Assembly: GCF_001552615.1 (NCBI RefSeq)
Contig: NZ_BCRN01000001.1
Coordinates: 541,877 to 605,876 of the forward strand
From: Millisia brevis NBRC 105863
Lineage (GTDB): Bacteria; Actinomycetota; Actinomycetes; Mycobacteriales; Mycobacteriaceae
DNA length: 64,000 nucleotides
Direction of reading: 5' to 3'
A model generated the notes under the pieces. The model was not told the DNA's origin, made no database searches, and saw only the letters and a list, made by a program, of their open reading frames with translations. Positions 1-8,694 of this stretch are shown here, piece after piece; positions within the stretch are counted from its first letter, which is position 1; every line of letters begins with the position of its first letter. Made by a program: the position numbers and the translations under genes.

Positions 1-1989
1 CCCGGAGAGTTGGTGTGTCGGAAGGTCTGTGGACGGGTAGCCGAGCAGCGGGCGTTGCAGCTTCTGCTGGGCGACGTACTCGGCGCGGGCGAGGCGGGTC
101 GATTCGACCGTGGAGATCTCCGCGACCGGTACGTCCCACCACCCGTTGCCCTCGGGGGCGTAGACGAACGGGTCGCTGTGCAGGTGGATGACCGTCGGTC
201 CGTCGGCGGCCTTCGCGGTGGCGATCGCGGCGGTCAGCTCGGTCAGGGCGTCGGCCGTCGGGATGATGTCGATGACGTCGACGCCGTAGCTGCGGGCATT
301 GGCGGCCAGGTCGACCGGCAGGAAGTCGCCGCGCTCGAAATCGGCGTGGGCCGGATCGCCGTCCGGCGACTGGGCGTACCGGTAGCGGGTGCCGAACCGT
401 TGCGAACCAACCGATTCCGACAGATGCCCGATCGAGGCGTAGCCGTGGTTCTGGATGATGATCACGATCAGCTTGATCCGCTCGGCCACCGCGGTGACCA
501 GCTCGGTGTGCAACATCAGGTACGAGCCGTCGCCGACCATCACCACCACGTCGCGGTCGTCCCCGTCGGCCTCGAGACCACGCTTGACGCCCAGGCCGCC
601 CGCGATCTCGTATCCCATGCAGGAGAACGCGTATTCGACATGGTAGCCCAGTGGATCGCGGACCCGCCACAGCTTCTGCAGGTCGCCGGGCAGCGAACCG
701 GCCGCCTGGATGATCACGTCGCGCGGGGCCATCGCCGCGTTGACCGCACCGATGATCTCCGGCTGACCGGGCAACCAGTCCGGCCGGGTCGCGTCGACCG
801 TCGGCACAAACGCCGCGTCGACCTCGGCGTCCCAGCGGGCCTTCACCTCGGTGATCCGAGCGGCGTAGTCGGCGTCGACCCGCAGATCCGCCAACTCCTC
901 GGTCAGGGCGAGCAGCGTCTCGCGGGCGTCGGCGATCACCGGCAACTGCGAGCCGTGCTTGTACGCGTCGAAGGCGGCGACGTTGACGTTGACGAACCGA
1001 ACACCGCTGTCCTGGAAGGCGGTCCGGCTGGCGGTGGTGAAATCGCTGTAGCGGGTGCCGATCCCGATCACCACATCCGCGTGCTCGGCTATCGCGTTGG
1101 CGGCGGCCGAGCCGGTCGCGCCGACGCCGCCGAGGTTCTGCGGGTGATCCCACACCAGCGCACCGCCACCGGCCTGGGTGGTGCCCACCGGGATGCCGGT
1201 CGCCTCGACCAGCGCGGCCAGCTCGTTCTCGGCACCCGAGTAGATGACCCCACCACCGGCGACGATCAGCGGTCGCTTCGCCGCGCGGATCGCGTCCACC
1301 GCCCGGGCGAGCGGACCCCGCTCGGGCAGCGGGCGGCGTACATGCCACTCGCGGTCGGCCAGGAATTCGACCGGCACATCGATCAGCTCGGCCTGCACAT
1401 CCTCCGGCAGGGCGATGGTCACCGCACCGGTCTCGGCCGGATCGGTCAGTACCCGCAGGGCCGCCAGCGCGATCGAGAACAGCTGCTCGGGCCGCTGCAC
1501 ACGATCGAAGAACCGCGACAGCGGGCGGAACGCGTCGGACACCTGAATGCCGATGTCGTGCGGATGCTCGAGCTGCTGCAGGACCGGGTCGGCGACGCGC
1601 GTGGCGAAGGTGTCGGACACCAGCAGCAGGGCGGGCAGCCGGTTCGAGGTCGCCAACGCGGCACCGGTCAACATGTTCGCCGCACCCGGGCCGACCGAGG
1701 CGGCGCACGCGTAGGTCCCGCGCCGACGGTGCACCCGGGCGTAGCCGACGGCCTGGTGCACCATCGCCTGCTCGTTGCGGGCCTGGTGGAACGGCATCAG
1801 ACCGCGCTGCGATTCGTTGACCTGCAACAACGCCTGCCCGATGCCGGCGACGTTGCCGTGGCCGAAGATGCCGAAGGTGCCGGCGATCGTGCGTTCGCGA
1901 TGGTCGCCGTCGACGGTCCACTGGTGGGCCAGGAACTCGACGAGCGCCTGGGCGACGGTCATCCGCACGGTACTTGTCTGTGGTGTCAC
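1..1989 (-). CDS. iolD: IolD, 3D-(3,5/4)-trihydroxycyclohexane-1,2-dione hydrolase (3' end off window)
   Basis: ThDP-dependent enzyme that opens the cyclohexanedione ring in myo-inositol breakdown, giving 5-deoxy-D-glucuronate for IolB. The minus-strand frame starts at GTG 1989-1987, preceded by GGGAGG, and stays open to base 1, giving 663 codons. The N-terminus reads MTPQTSTVRMTVAQALVEFL and includes the ThDP-family region with GIFGHGNVAGIG and an NEQAMVHQA stretch containing the catalytic-type glutamate. The last visible residues (GWWDVPVAEIS, then RAEYVAQQKLQRPLLGYPSTD) are typical of the IolD C-terminus, so only a few residues and the stop are missing. The start overlaps the iolB stop by 4 nt (GTGA), so the two are probably translationally coupled. 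Confidence 0.93.
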   Translation of the reverse strand, partial: MTPQTSTVRMTVAQALVEFLAHQWTVDGDHRERTIAGTFGIFGHGNVAGIGQALLQVNESQRGLMPFHQARNEQAMVHQAVGYARVHRRRGTYACAASVGPGAANMLTGAALATSNRLPALLLVSDTFATRVADPVLQQLEHPHDIGIQVSDAFRPLSRFFDRVQRPEQLFSIALAALRVLTDPAETGAVTIALPEDVQAELIDVPVEFLADREWHVRRPLPERGPLARAVDAIRAAKRPLIVAGGGVIYSGAENELAALVEATGIPVGTTQAGGGALVWDHPQNLGGVGATGSAAANAIAEHADVVIGIGTRYSDFTTASRTAFQDSGVRFVNVNVAAFDAYKHGSQLPVIADARETLLALTEELADLRVDADYAARITEVKARWDAEVDAAFVPTVDATRPDWLPGQPEIIGAVNAAMAPRDVIIQAAGSLPGDLQKLWRVRDPLGYHVEYAFSCMGYEIAGGLGVKRGLEADGDDRDVVVMVGDGSYLMLHTELVTAVAERIKLIVIIIQNHGYASIGHLSESVGSQRFGTRYRYAQSPDGDPAHADFERGDFLPVDLAANARSYGVDVIDIIPTADALTELTAAIATAKAADGPTVIHLHSDPFVYAPEGNGWWDVPVAEISTVESTRLARAEYVAQQKLQRPLLGYPSTDLPTHQLSG

Positions 1990-2903
1990 AGCGAACCTCC
2001 CCGGGTCGCTTCGTAGGGCAGTCGGGAATCGGGATCGGTGGTCGCCCAGGTCTCGCGCAACCAGGCCTGGGCGGGGTCGTCGCTGATCAGCCAGATCCGT
2101 TCCGGATCGGGGCCGGCCATGACGTTGAGGTAGTAGAGGTCGTACTCGGGGGCGGCCATCGCCGGCCCGTGGTAGCCGTAGGGCACCAGGGCGATGTCCC
2201 CGGTGCGCACCAGGGCGTTGGTATCGATCTCGCCGGCCGCCGAGGAGTAGGTCACGAAGCTGCCGAACGCGTCGGCGTTCGAAGGGATCTCGACCGACGC
2301 GTCGATCGAGCGGGACGGGGCCGCCTCGAAGTAGTAGATCTCCTCGAGGCGAGCCTCGTGCCCGGCGATGTGTTCGTCGTGCTTGTGCGCGGGGTGGCTC
2401 GACCAGTTGCCGCCCGGAGTGATCACCTCGCAGACGATCAGCGCGGCGGCGTCGAGCGCACCCGGGGTGCCGAAGTTGTGCACCTGCCGGGTATCGCGGC
2501 CGGCGCCACGCACCTCGACCGGCACGTCGGCCGCGGCGATATACGCCGAGGGCTTGCGCACGGTGGTCGGCGCCTCGGCGACCGCGACCCGGCTGCCGGA
2601 TCCGCTGATGGACAAGGATTGTCCCGCACCGACGTAGAGCACATCGGTGGGGCCGTCGAAGACCGAGTCACGGCCGATCAGCTTGGTGGAGTGGTCCTCG
2701 TGGTCGACGACGCAACCGCCGGACAGCGGAATCACGATCCGCTCGACGTCGCCGGCGGGCAGGTCGAGGGGGTCGTCGTCGAGGACCGCCACCCGGATGC
2801 CGGTGTGGCTCCATCCGGGCAGCGTGGCGTCGACCACCGACTCCCATCCGTCGCGGGCCAGCGCCCCACGCGGGTGGAACCACTCGTTTGTTACTGCGGC
2901 CAT
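1986..2903 (-). CDS. iolB: IolB, 5-deoxy-glucuronate isomerase
   Basis: Cytoplasmic isomerase converting 5-deoxy-D-glucuronate to 5-dehydro-2-deoxy-D-gluconate, the substrate of IolC. It is 305 aa, close to the family length. The sequence has the two-cupin layout of the KduI/IolB family: VERIVIPLSGGCVVDHEDH near residues 53-71 and the metal-binding-type SSHPAHKHDE with a following LEEIYYFE near residues 165-195. The ATG is at 2903. It lies 32 nt downstream of mmsA and overlaps iolD by 4 nt, so it sits inside the iol operon. Confidence 0.95.
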   Translation of the reverse strand: MAAVTNEWFHPRGALARDGWESVVDATLPGWSHTGIRVAVLDDDPLDLPAGDVERIVIPLSGGCVVDHEDHSTKLIGRDSVFDGPTDVLYVGAGQSLSISGSGSRVAVAEAPTTVRKPSAYIAAADVPVEVRGAGRDTRQVHNFGTPGALDAAALIVCEVITPGGNWSSHPAHKHDEHIAGHEARLEEIYYFEAAPSRSIDASVEIPSNADAFGSFVTYSSAAGEIDTNALVRTGDIALVPYGYHGPAMAAPEYDLYYLNVMAGPDPERIWLISDDPAQAWLRETWATTDPDSRLPYEATRGGSL

Positions 2904-2935
2904 GACTCGATCGTTTCCTCGGGTAGGTGCGTATG

Positions 2936-4468
2936 TCAGTCGTTTTGCGGAAAGCCGAGATTGATCCCGCCGTGCGAGGGATCGAGCCAGCGGCTGGTGA
3001 TCGCCTTGAGCTGGGTGAAGAACTTGACGCCCTCGGCGCCGTGCGCCTTGGTGTCGCCGAACATCGACGCCTTCCAGCCGCCGAAGCTGAAGGTGGCCAC
3101 CGGCACCGGGATCGGCACGTTGATGCCGATCATTCCGACCTTGATGTCCCTGCCGAAGCGGCGTGCGGCGCCGCCGTCGTTGGTGAAGATCGCGGTGCCG
3201 TTGCCGAAGGCACCGTTGTTGATCAGCGCGACGCCCTCCTCGTAGGAGTTCACCCGCACCACCGACAGGACCGGTCCGAAGATCTCCTCGGTGTAGACGC
3301 GGGAGGTGGTCGGCACGTTGTCGATCAGGGTGGGGCCGAGCCAGAAGCCCTCCGCCGCACCGTCGGGCTGCACATCGCGGCCGTCGACGACCACCGTGGC
3401 GCCGTCGGCGATGGCGACATCGATATAGGAGGCGACCTTGTCGCGGTGCGCGCCGGTGACCAGCGGACCCATGTCCGGGTCGCGACGGCCGTCGCCGGTG
3501 CGCAGGGGCGCCATCCGCTCGGAGATCTTGGCGATCAGGTCGTCGGCGACCGGTTCGACCGCCACGACCACCGAGATCGCCATGCAGCGCTCACCGGCCG
3601 ACCCGAAGCCGGCGTTGATCGCGGCGTCGGCGGTCAGGTCGAGGTCGGCGTCCGGCAGCACCAGCATGTGGTTCTTCGCCCCGCCGAGCGCCTGGACCCG
3701 CTTGCCGTACTTGGCGCCGGTCTCGTAGACGTACTGCGCGATCGGGGTGGAGCCGACAAAGGAGATCGCCTCGATGTCCGGGTGGGTCAGCAGCCCGTCG
3801 ACGGCTTCCTTGTCCCCGTTGAGCACGGTGAACACCCCGTCCGGCAGCCCGGCCTCGGCCCACAGCTGCGCCATCCAGATCGCGGCCGAGGGGTCCTTCT
3901 CGCTGGGCTTGAGCACCACGGCGTTGCCGGCGGCGATCGCGATGGGGAAGAACCAGGCCGGCACCATCGCGGGGAAGTTGAACGGGCTGATGATCGCGAC
4001 GACGCCGAGCGGCTGGCGGGTCGAGTAGACGTCGATGCCGGTGGAGACCTGCTCGCTGTACTCACCCTTGAGGTGATGGGCCAGGCCACAGGCGAATTCG
4101 ACGACCTCCTGGCCGCGGCTGATCTCGCCGAGCGCGTCGGACAGGACCTTGCCGTGTTCGCTGGTGATGATTTGTGCGAGCTCACCCTTGCGGGCGTCGA
4201 GCAGTTCGCGGAACGTGAACAGGATCGCCTGGCGGCGGGCCAGGGACATACCGCCCCAGCTCTCCTGGGCGGCCTTGGCGGAGGCGACGGCGGCGTCGAT
4301 CTCGTCGCGGTTGGCCAGCGCCACCTTCTTGGTGACGATGCCGAGCGCGGGATCGAAGACGTCGGCGGTGCGGCCGCTCGCGGACGGGTACTCGGCGCCG
4401 TCGATCCAGTGCCCGACGACGGGCAGGTCGGTCTCGGTGGCGGGCGGGGCGAGGGTGGTCTCGGTCAT
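2936..4468 (-). CDS. mmsA: CoA-acylating methylmalonate-semialdehyde dehydrogenase
   Basis: Oxidises malonate semialdehyde (the inositol pathway product) or methylmalonate semialdehyde to acetyl-CoA or propionyl-CoA with NAD+ and CoA. It is 510 aa, the usual length for the MmsA/IolA group of aldehyde dehydrogenases. Visible motifs are the cofactor region ISPFNFPAMVPAWFFPIAIAAGNAVVLKPSEKDP (about residues 160-193), SFVGSTPIA, the KNHMLVLPDA stretch and the catalytic cysteine in GSAGERCMAIS. The C-terminal ends with NLGFPQND. ATG 4468 has GAGAG upstream. In the iol operon between the aldolase and iolB. The same enzyme could also serve valine catabolism. Confidence 0.94.
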   Translation of the reverse strand: MTETTLAPPATETDLPVVGHWIDGAEYPSASGRTADVFDPALGIVTKKVALANRDEIDAAVASAKAAQESWGGMSLARRQAILFTFRELLDARKGELAQIITSEHGKVLSDALGEISRGQEVVEFACGLAHHLKGEYSEQVSTGIDVYSTRQPLGVVAIISPFNFPAMVPAWFFPIAIAAGNAVVLKPSEKDPSAAIWMAQLWAEAGLPDGVFTVLNGDKEAVDGLLTHPDIEAISFVGSTPIAQYVYETGAKYGKRVQALGGAKNHMLVLPDADLDLTADAAINAGFGSAGERCMAISVVVAVEPVADDLIAKISERMAPLRTGDGRRDPDMGPLVTGAHRDKVASYIDVAIADGATVVVDGRDVQPDGAAEGFWLGPTLIDNVPTTSRVYTEEIFGPVLSVVRVNSYEEGVALINNGAFGNGTAIFTNDGGAARRFGRDIKVGMIGINVPIPVPVATFSFGGWKASMFGDTKAHGAEGVKFFTQLKAITSRWLDPSHGGINLGFPQND

Positions 4469-4506
4469 CTTGATGTCTCTCGTATGTCGCAGGGGCGGTG
4501 CGGGTC

Positions 4507-5427
4507 TCAGGAGCCGTGCACGAGGTTCGCGGCCTCGTCGACGGCGTGGGCGACGTCTCCGTCACCGGGGTAGAGCAGGGTGCGGCCGACGACCAGGCCG
4601 TGCACGCCGGGCAGGGCGAGGGCGGCCTTCCAGGAGGCGTAGACCGATTCCGGGTCGCCGCTGGGATCGCCGCCGAGCAGCAGGGTCGGCAGCGTCGTCG
4701 AGCGCATGACGCGTTCCATGTCGTCGACGACGGGCAGCTTGAGCCAGGTGTACGACGAGGTGGCGCCGAGGCCGGCGGCGATCGAGATCGAGTTGATCAC
4801 CGCGTCCGCGGACAGGTCGTTGACCACCTTGTTGGCGTCGTTGCGCCCACTCATGAAGGGTTCCAACATGATCGGCACCTTCGCCGCGGCGCAGGCGTCG
4901 ACCGCCTTCGCGGTGGCCTCCAACGTCGTGACCGTCGCCGGATCGGCGAGGTCGACGCGGACGAGGACCTTGGCGAAGTCGAGTCCGTCGCGGGTGAGGG
5001 CGTCGGCGTCGTAGGCGGTGTACCGGTCGTCCATCTCGAAGGTCGAGCCGCGCAGGCCGCCGCGGTTCATCGACCCGACCACGACCTTGTCGTCCAGCAG
5101 GCCGAGCAGGGCGAGGTCCTCGACGATGTCCGGGGTGCCCAGGACGCCGTCGACACCGGGCCGAGCAAGCGCGGTGGCCAGGCGTTGTAGCAGGTCGTAA
5201 CGGTCGGCCATCGCCATCGGGTCCGACCCGACGCCCAGGGCGCCGCGGGCGGGGTGGTCGGCGGCGACGATCATCAGCCGGCCGTCGTCACGGACCAGGG
5301 GGCGACGGATGCGGTCGGCCAGCGCGGCACGAATGTCGTCGGGCCCGCCCTGGCGGGTGGTCCGCAGCTGGGCGAAGGCTTCGGGGCTGATGGGGCCGGG
5401 CTGACTGAGGGGGCTGATTTCAGGCAT
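4507..5427 (-). CDS. Cgl0159-type (beta/alpha)8 aldolase, probable IolJ-like step
   Basis: Class I (DhnA/LacD-like) TIM-barrel protein of 306 aa, matching the family known from Corynebacterium inositol clusters. In this operon it most likely splits 5-dehydro-2-deoxygluconate-6-phosphate into DHAP and malonate semialdehyde, replacing a class II IolJ. Visible are RLMIVAADHPARGALGVG (barrel strand 1), KVLVRVDLADP with a Schiff-base-type lysine region, KVPIMLEPFMSGRN, SSYTWLKLPVV and TLLLGGDPSGDPE. The start was set at ATG 5427-5425 (MPEISPLSQPGPISPEAF); the 69 codons open upstream are iolC antisense-frame sequence. The start overlaps the iolC end by 8 nt. The exact reaction is inferred from context. 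Confidence 0.85.
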   Translation of the reverse strand: MPEISPLSQPGPISPEAFAQLRTTRQGGPDDIRAALADRIRRPLVRDDGRLMIVAADHPARGALGVGSDPMAMADRYDLLQRLATALARPGVDGVLGTPDIVEDLALLGLLDDKVVVGSMNRGGLRGSTFEMDDRYTAYDADALTRDGLDFAKVLVRVDLADPATVTTLEATAKAVDACAAAKVPIMLEPFMSGRNDANKVVNDLSADAVINSISIAAGLGATSSYTWLKLPVVDDMERVMRSTTLPTLLLGGDPSGDPESVYASWKAALALPGVHGLVVGRTLLYPGDGDVAHAVDEAANLVHGS

Positions 5428-6421
5428 GGACGGGGTCCCGATTCTCGATGATGGCCTCCACCTCGGCGGTGGTCGGCATGGCGGTGGAGCATTCCCGACG
5501 GGAGGCGACGATGGCCCCGGCGATATTGGCGAAGCGCAGGATGCGTTCGATCGGCCAACCGGCGAGCAGGCCGTGGCAGACGGCGCCGCCGAAGCTGTCG
5601 CCGGCGCCGAGTCCGTTGACGACGTCCACGACATGCGGTGGCACTTCGACGCGTTCGTCGCGGGTCTTGGCCAGCACCCCGCGCGGACCCTGCTTGACGA
5701 CGGCGAGTTCGACGCCGCGGTCGAGCAGGGCGTCGGCGGCGCGCTCGGGATCGGTCTCCCCGACCGCGATCTCGCATTCCTCGCGATTGCCGATCGCGAC
5801 GGTGACGTGTTCGAGCGCCTCGGCGACCGCGGTGGTCGCCTCCTGCGCGGACGACCAGAACATCGGCCGGTAGTCGAGGTCGAGGACCGTCAGCGGGGCG
5901 CGGCCGCCGCCCCGGGCGTTGCTGCGGGCCCGCCACGCGTCGTAGTGGGTGGCGCGGCTCGGCTCGCGGGACAGGCCCGTGACCGTGGCCCAGTAGATCC
6001 GGGCGGCGCCGATGGCGTCGAGGTCGAGGTCGGCGGTGCGCAGAGTCAGGTCCGGAGCGATCGGATCGCGGTAGAAGTACAGCGGGAAGTCGTCGGGCGG
6101 GAAGATCTCGCAGAAGGTGACCGGGGTGTTGAGGTCGGGGGCGGTGCCGACCCACCGGTCGTCGACGCCGAGGCGGCGCAGTTCGTTGTGCGCGTAGCGG
6201 CCGAAGGGGTCGTTGCCGGTCGCGGTGATCACCGCGGTCGTGCGGCCGTGGCGGGCGGCGGCGACCGCGACGTTGGTGGCGCTGCCGCCGAGGAACTTGC
6301 CGAAGGTCGAGACGTCCTCGAGGCCGACACCGTCCTGCAGCGGGTAGATGTCCACGCCGATGCGACCGATGGTGATCACGTCGAACGGGTCGGACGGCTG
6401 CGCCGGGGAGCTGTTTGTCAT
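5420..6421 (-). CDS. iolC: IolC, 5-dehydro-2-deoxygluconokinase
   Basis: PfkB/ribokinase-family sugar kinase phosphorylating 5-dehydro-2-deoxygluconate with ATP. It is 333 aa from ATG 6421-6419 (MTNSSPAQPSDPFDVITIGRIGVDIYP), with GGAGAAAGA about 10 nt upstream. The PfkB signature 1 region is GKFLGGSATNVAVAAARHG (residues about 43-60). The signature 2 region is DVVNGLGAGDSFGGAVCHGL, with GAGD as anion hole and catalytic aspartate. It is the first gene of the iol operon; the upstream 245 bp is shared with the divergent GntR gene and carries palindromic candidate operators. Confidence 0.94.
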   Translation of the reverse strand: MTNSSPAQPSDPFDVITIGRIGVDIYPLQDGVGLEDVSTFGKFLGGSATNVAVAAARHGRTTAVITATGNDPFGRYAHNELRRLGVDDRWVGTAPDLNTPVTFCEIFPPDDFPLYFYRDPIAPDLTLRTADLDLDAIGAARIYWATVTGLSREPSRATHYDAWRARSNARGGGRAPLTVLDLDYRPMFWSSAQEATTAVAEALEHVTVAIGNREECEIAVGETDPERAADALLDRGVELAVVKQGPRGVLAKTRDERVEVPPHVVDVVNGLGAGDSFGGAVCHGLLAGWPIERILRFANIAGAIVASRRECSTAMPTTAEVEAIIENRDPVHA

Positions 6422-6666
6422 CGGGGAATCTTTCTCCGAGGGAGCGTTCGGGACGTGACGCCGGTAACAATCACGACTTTGTCCTGTCAATCTAGCTGCG
6501 GGGCGTGACGTTTGTCTATGCCGATTTACCTGGGAGTTTGATGTGCAGACGGTCCGGGATGGCTCGGATCGTCGGATTCGTCTCGAGAATTTGTCCGGAC
6601 AACCGGAGATTATGGAGCCGGGCTGGACATGGTTTCGTATGTCAGATACGCCCGTCATGACTTAGC
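6422..6666. promoter_or_regulatory. Divergent iolC / gntR control region with palindromes
   Basis: No gene fits here. Three symmetrical elements are visible: TTGTCCGGACAA (6591-6602, perfect 12-bp palindrome), a near copy TTGTCCTGTCAA (6479-6490, 10 of 12 bases the same, 58 nt before the iolC ATG), and CGTAT-N5-ATACG (6636-6650, perfect 5-bp arms, 16 nt before the gntR start). Read on the minus strand, 6490-6485 is TTGACA, a good -35 box for iolC. These are candidate sites for the adjacent GntR regulator; which one it uses cannot be told from sequence. Confidence 0.6.
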
Positions 6667-7416
6667 ATGTGCCTGGTGAGCACATCGGAGATCGACGTCG
6701 AACTCGATCGCCTGAGCCCGGTTCCGCTGTACTTCCAATTGGCGCAGGCCATGGAGAAGGCGATCGTCGGCGGAGAACTCAAGCCCGGGGATCGGATCGA
6801 GAACGAGATCGATCTGGCCAAGCGGCTCAACATGTCGCGCCCCACCGCTCGCCAGGGCATTCAGGCGCTGGTCGACAAGGGTCTGCTGGTCCGCAAGCGC
6901 GGCGTCGGCACGCAGGTGGTCCGCAACGAGGTGCACCGGTCGGTCGAGTTGACCAGCCTCTTCGACGACCTGGTGGCCTCCGGCCGCACGCCGACGACCG
7001 AGGTGCTCGACTACCGCCTCGGCACCCCCGACGAGGATGTCGCCGACGAGTTGGGCATCGACCGTGATGCGCCGGTGGTCTCGATCCGCCGACTGCGCCG
7101 CGCCGACGACGAACCGATCGCCATCCTGACCAATCACATCCCCGCCGACCACGCGCCCGCCCCGGACGAACTGCGTCAAAAGGGCCTCTACCAGTGCTTC
7201 CGCAATCGCGGGCTCACCATCCAGATGGCCCGCCAGCGGATCGGCGCGCGGCTCGCCCACGGCGACGAGGCGGGCCTGCTCGGCGAGGAACCCGGCGAGG
7301 CGGTGTTGACGATGCAGCGCGTCGCGTTCAACGAGATGGGCCAGGCGATCGAGTTGGGCCGGCACGTCTACCGCGCCTCGCTCTACTTCTTCGACGTCTC
7401 CGTCCACAGCCGCTGA
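6667..7416 (+). CDS. GntR-family regulator, HutC type, probable iol regulator
   Basis: Winged-helix repressor of 249 aa. The N-terminal DNA-binding domain covers about residues 18-85: PLYFQLAQAMEKAIVGGELKPGDRIENEIDLAKRLNMSRPTARQGIQALVDKGLLVRKRGVGTQV is the classical GntR fold. A UTRA ligand-binding domain follows at about 95-245 (DYRLGTPDEDVADELGI, then PVVSIRRLRRADDEP). Divergent from iolC, so it probably senses an inositol-pathway intermediate and represses the operon. No strong ribosome-binding site precedes ATG 6667 or the alternative GTG 6676, so the transcript may be leaderless. Confidence 0.85.
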   Translation: MCLVSTSEIDVELDRLSPVPLYFQLAQAMEKAIVGGELKPGDRIENEIDLAKRLNMSRPTARQGIQALVDKGLLVRKRGVGTQVVRNEVHRSVELTSLFDDLVASGRTPTTEVLDYRLGTPDEDVADELGIDRDAPVVSIRRLRRADDEPIAILTNHIPADHAPAPDELRQKGLYQCFRNRGLTIQMARQRIGARLAHGDEAGLLGEEPGEAVLTMQRVAFNEMGQAIELGRHVYRASLYFFDVSVHSR

Positions 7417-7471
7417 TCGTCCGCCGCACCCGACCGCCGCCGGTCCTTCCCGGCGGACGGTGACGGTCCCA

Positions 7472-7487
7472 GGTGGACCGCTCCAAA
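7472..7487. promoter_or_regulatory. Candidate LacI-type operator before the dioxygenase operon
   Basis: GGTGGACCGCTCCAAA matches 13 of 16 bases of the perfect palindrome found between the lacI-like gene and mocA (13271-13286). It lies 44 nt before the dioxygenase ATG, a normal place for a repressor site. The match was found by eye; significance was not computed. Confidence 0.5.
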
Positions 7488-7530
7488 GTGGCCCTTGCCA
7501 CAGCATCGTTCGCTTGCGAGTATTCATGTC

Positions 7531-8694
7531 ATGACAACCATTCATCCGGTCAATCGGATGCGGGCGAGCGATTGTCGGCTCGACGACTTCGTGGCGACCC
7601 TCGAGCCGGGCCACGCGACCTATCCGCACGCGGCTCGGACCGAGTCCGGCGTGGTCATCTACGACGCGGATGCCGTGCGGGCGGTCGCCGTCGATCCCGA
7701 ACGCCGTGACGACCTGCGCGACGAACTGGTGAGCGCCCTCCTGGACGGGCCCGGCATCGTCGTCTTCTCCGGGGCCTTCGGTGCGTCCGAACGCCTCGAC
7801 GACAGCACCGCAACGTTCACCGCGATGGTCGCCGAGCAGCGCGCGGCCGGCGACGGCGGTGGGGACCACTTCGCCGCGCCCGGCGCGAACGACCGGATCT
7901 GGAATGCGCTGCAGAAGCTCGCCCTGCGCGTTCCGGACCTGTTTGCCGACTACTACGCCAACGACATCCTCGCCCTCATCAGTGAGGCCTGGCTCGGCCC
8001 GATGTACCAGGTGACCTCGGCGATCAACGTGGTCAACCCCGGTGGGCAGGCGCAGCAGCCGCACCGCGACTACCACCTCGGCTTCATGTCGCCGGACTCC
8101 GCGGCCCGCTTCCCCGCCCATACCCACCGGGTCTCCCCGGCGCTGACCCTGCAGGGCGCGATCGCCCAGGTCGACATGCCGCTCGAGTCCGGCCCGACGA
8201 TGTACCTGCCCTATTCGCAGCGCTACGAGCGCGGCTACCTGGCGTTCAACCTGCCCGAGTTCCGCGACTACTTCGCCGAGCACCACGTGCAACTGCCGCT
8301 TCGGGCCGGCGACGCGGTCTTCTTCAACCCCGCGCTGTTTCACGCGGCCGGCACCAATCGGTCGACCTCGATCCGTCGCATGGCCAACCTCCTGCAGGTG
8401 TCCTCGGCGTTCGGTCGGGCGATGGAATCGGTGGACCGTTCGGCGATGCTGCGGGCGCTCTACCCGACTCTCGCCGCGCGGCTGCGGACCGGGGACCGCC
8501 GCGGAGTCGACAACGTGATCGCGGCCGCCGCCGAGGGTTACGCCTTTCCGTCGAACCTCGACACCGATCCCCCTCTGGTGGGTATGCACGGCGAGACCCA
8601 GGCGGAACTGACCCACCGGGCGTTGGCCACCGGCCTCGACGCCGCCGACTTCGCGGCGCAGCTGTCCGCACTCGACGAAAGGCATCGCGCATGA
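7531..8694 (+). CDS. Phytanoyl-CoA dioxygenase (PhyH) family oxygenase
   Basis: Predicted Fe(II)/2-oxoglutarate-type oxygenase of 387 aa from ATG 7531 (MTTIHPVNRMRASDCRLDDF); an in-frame ATG at 7495 has poorer support. The double-stranded beta-helix metal ligands are visible: HxD in QQPHRDYHLGF and the distal histidine in VFFNPALFHAAGTNRSTSIRRMANLLQ, with the RxS-like 2-oxoglutarate-binding arginine just after it. The substrate is unknown. It forms a unit with the SDR (4-nt overlap) and the MFS transporter, inside the inositol region, so oxidation or demethylation of a cyclitol derivative is possible but unproven. Confidence 0.78.
   Translation: MTTIHPVNRMRASDCRLDDFVATLEPGHATYPHAARTESGVVIYDADAVRAVAVDPERRDDLRDELVSALLDGPGIVVFSGAFGASERLDDSTATFTAMVAEQRAAGDGGGDHFAAPGANDRIWNALQKLALRVPDLFADYYANDILALISEAWLGPMYQVTSAINVVNPGGQAQQPHRDYHLGFMSPDSAARFPAHTHRVSPALTLQGAIAQVDMPLESGPTMYLPYSQRYERGYLAFNLPEFRDYFAEHHVQLPLRAGDAVFFNPALFHAAGTNRSTSIRRMANLLQVSSAFGRAMESVDRSAMLRALYPTLAARLRTGDRRGVDNVIAAAAEGYAFPSNLDTDPPLVGMHGETQAELTHRALATGLDAADFAAQLSALDERHRA

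Noticed and set aside
10..2016. Long plus-strand open frame opposite iolD
   Set aside because: Arg/Gly/Val-rich composition typical of the antisense of a high-GC gene; iolD on the other strand has clear family motifs.
2927..4573. 548-codon plus-strand frame opposite mmsA
   Set aside because: Antisense shadow of a well-supported dehydrogenase gene; no ribosome-binding site or domain.
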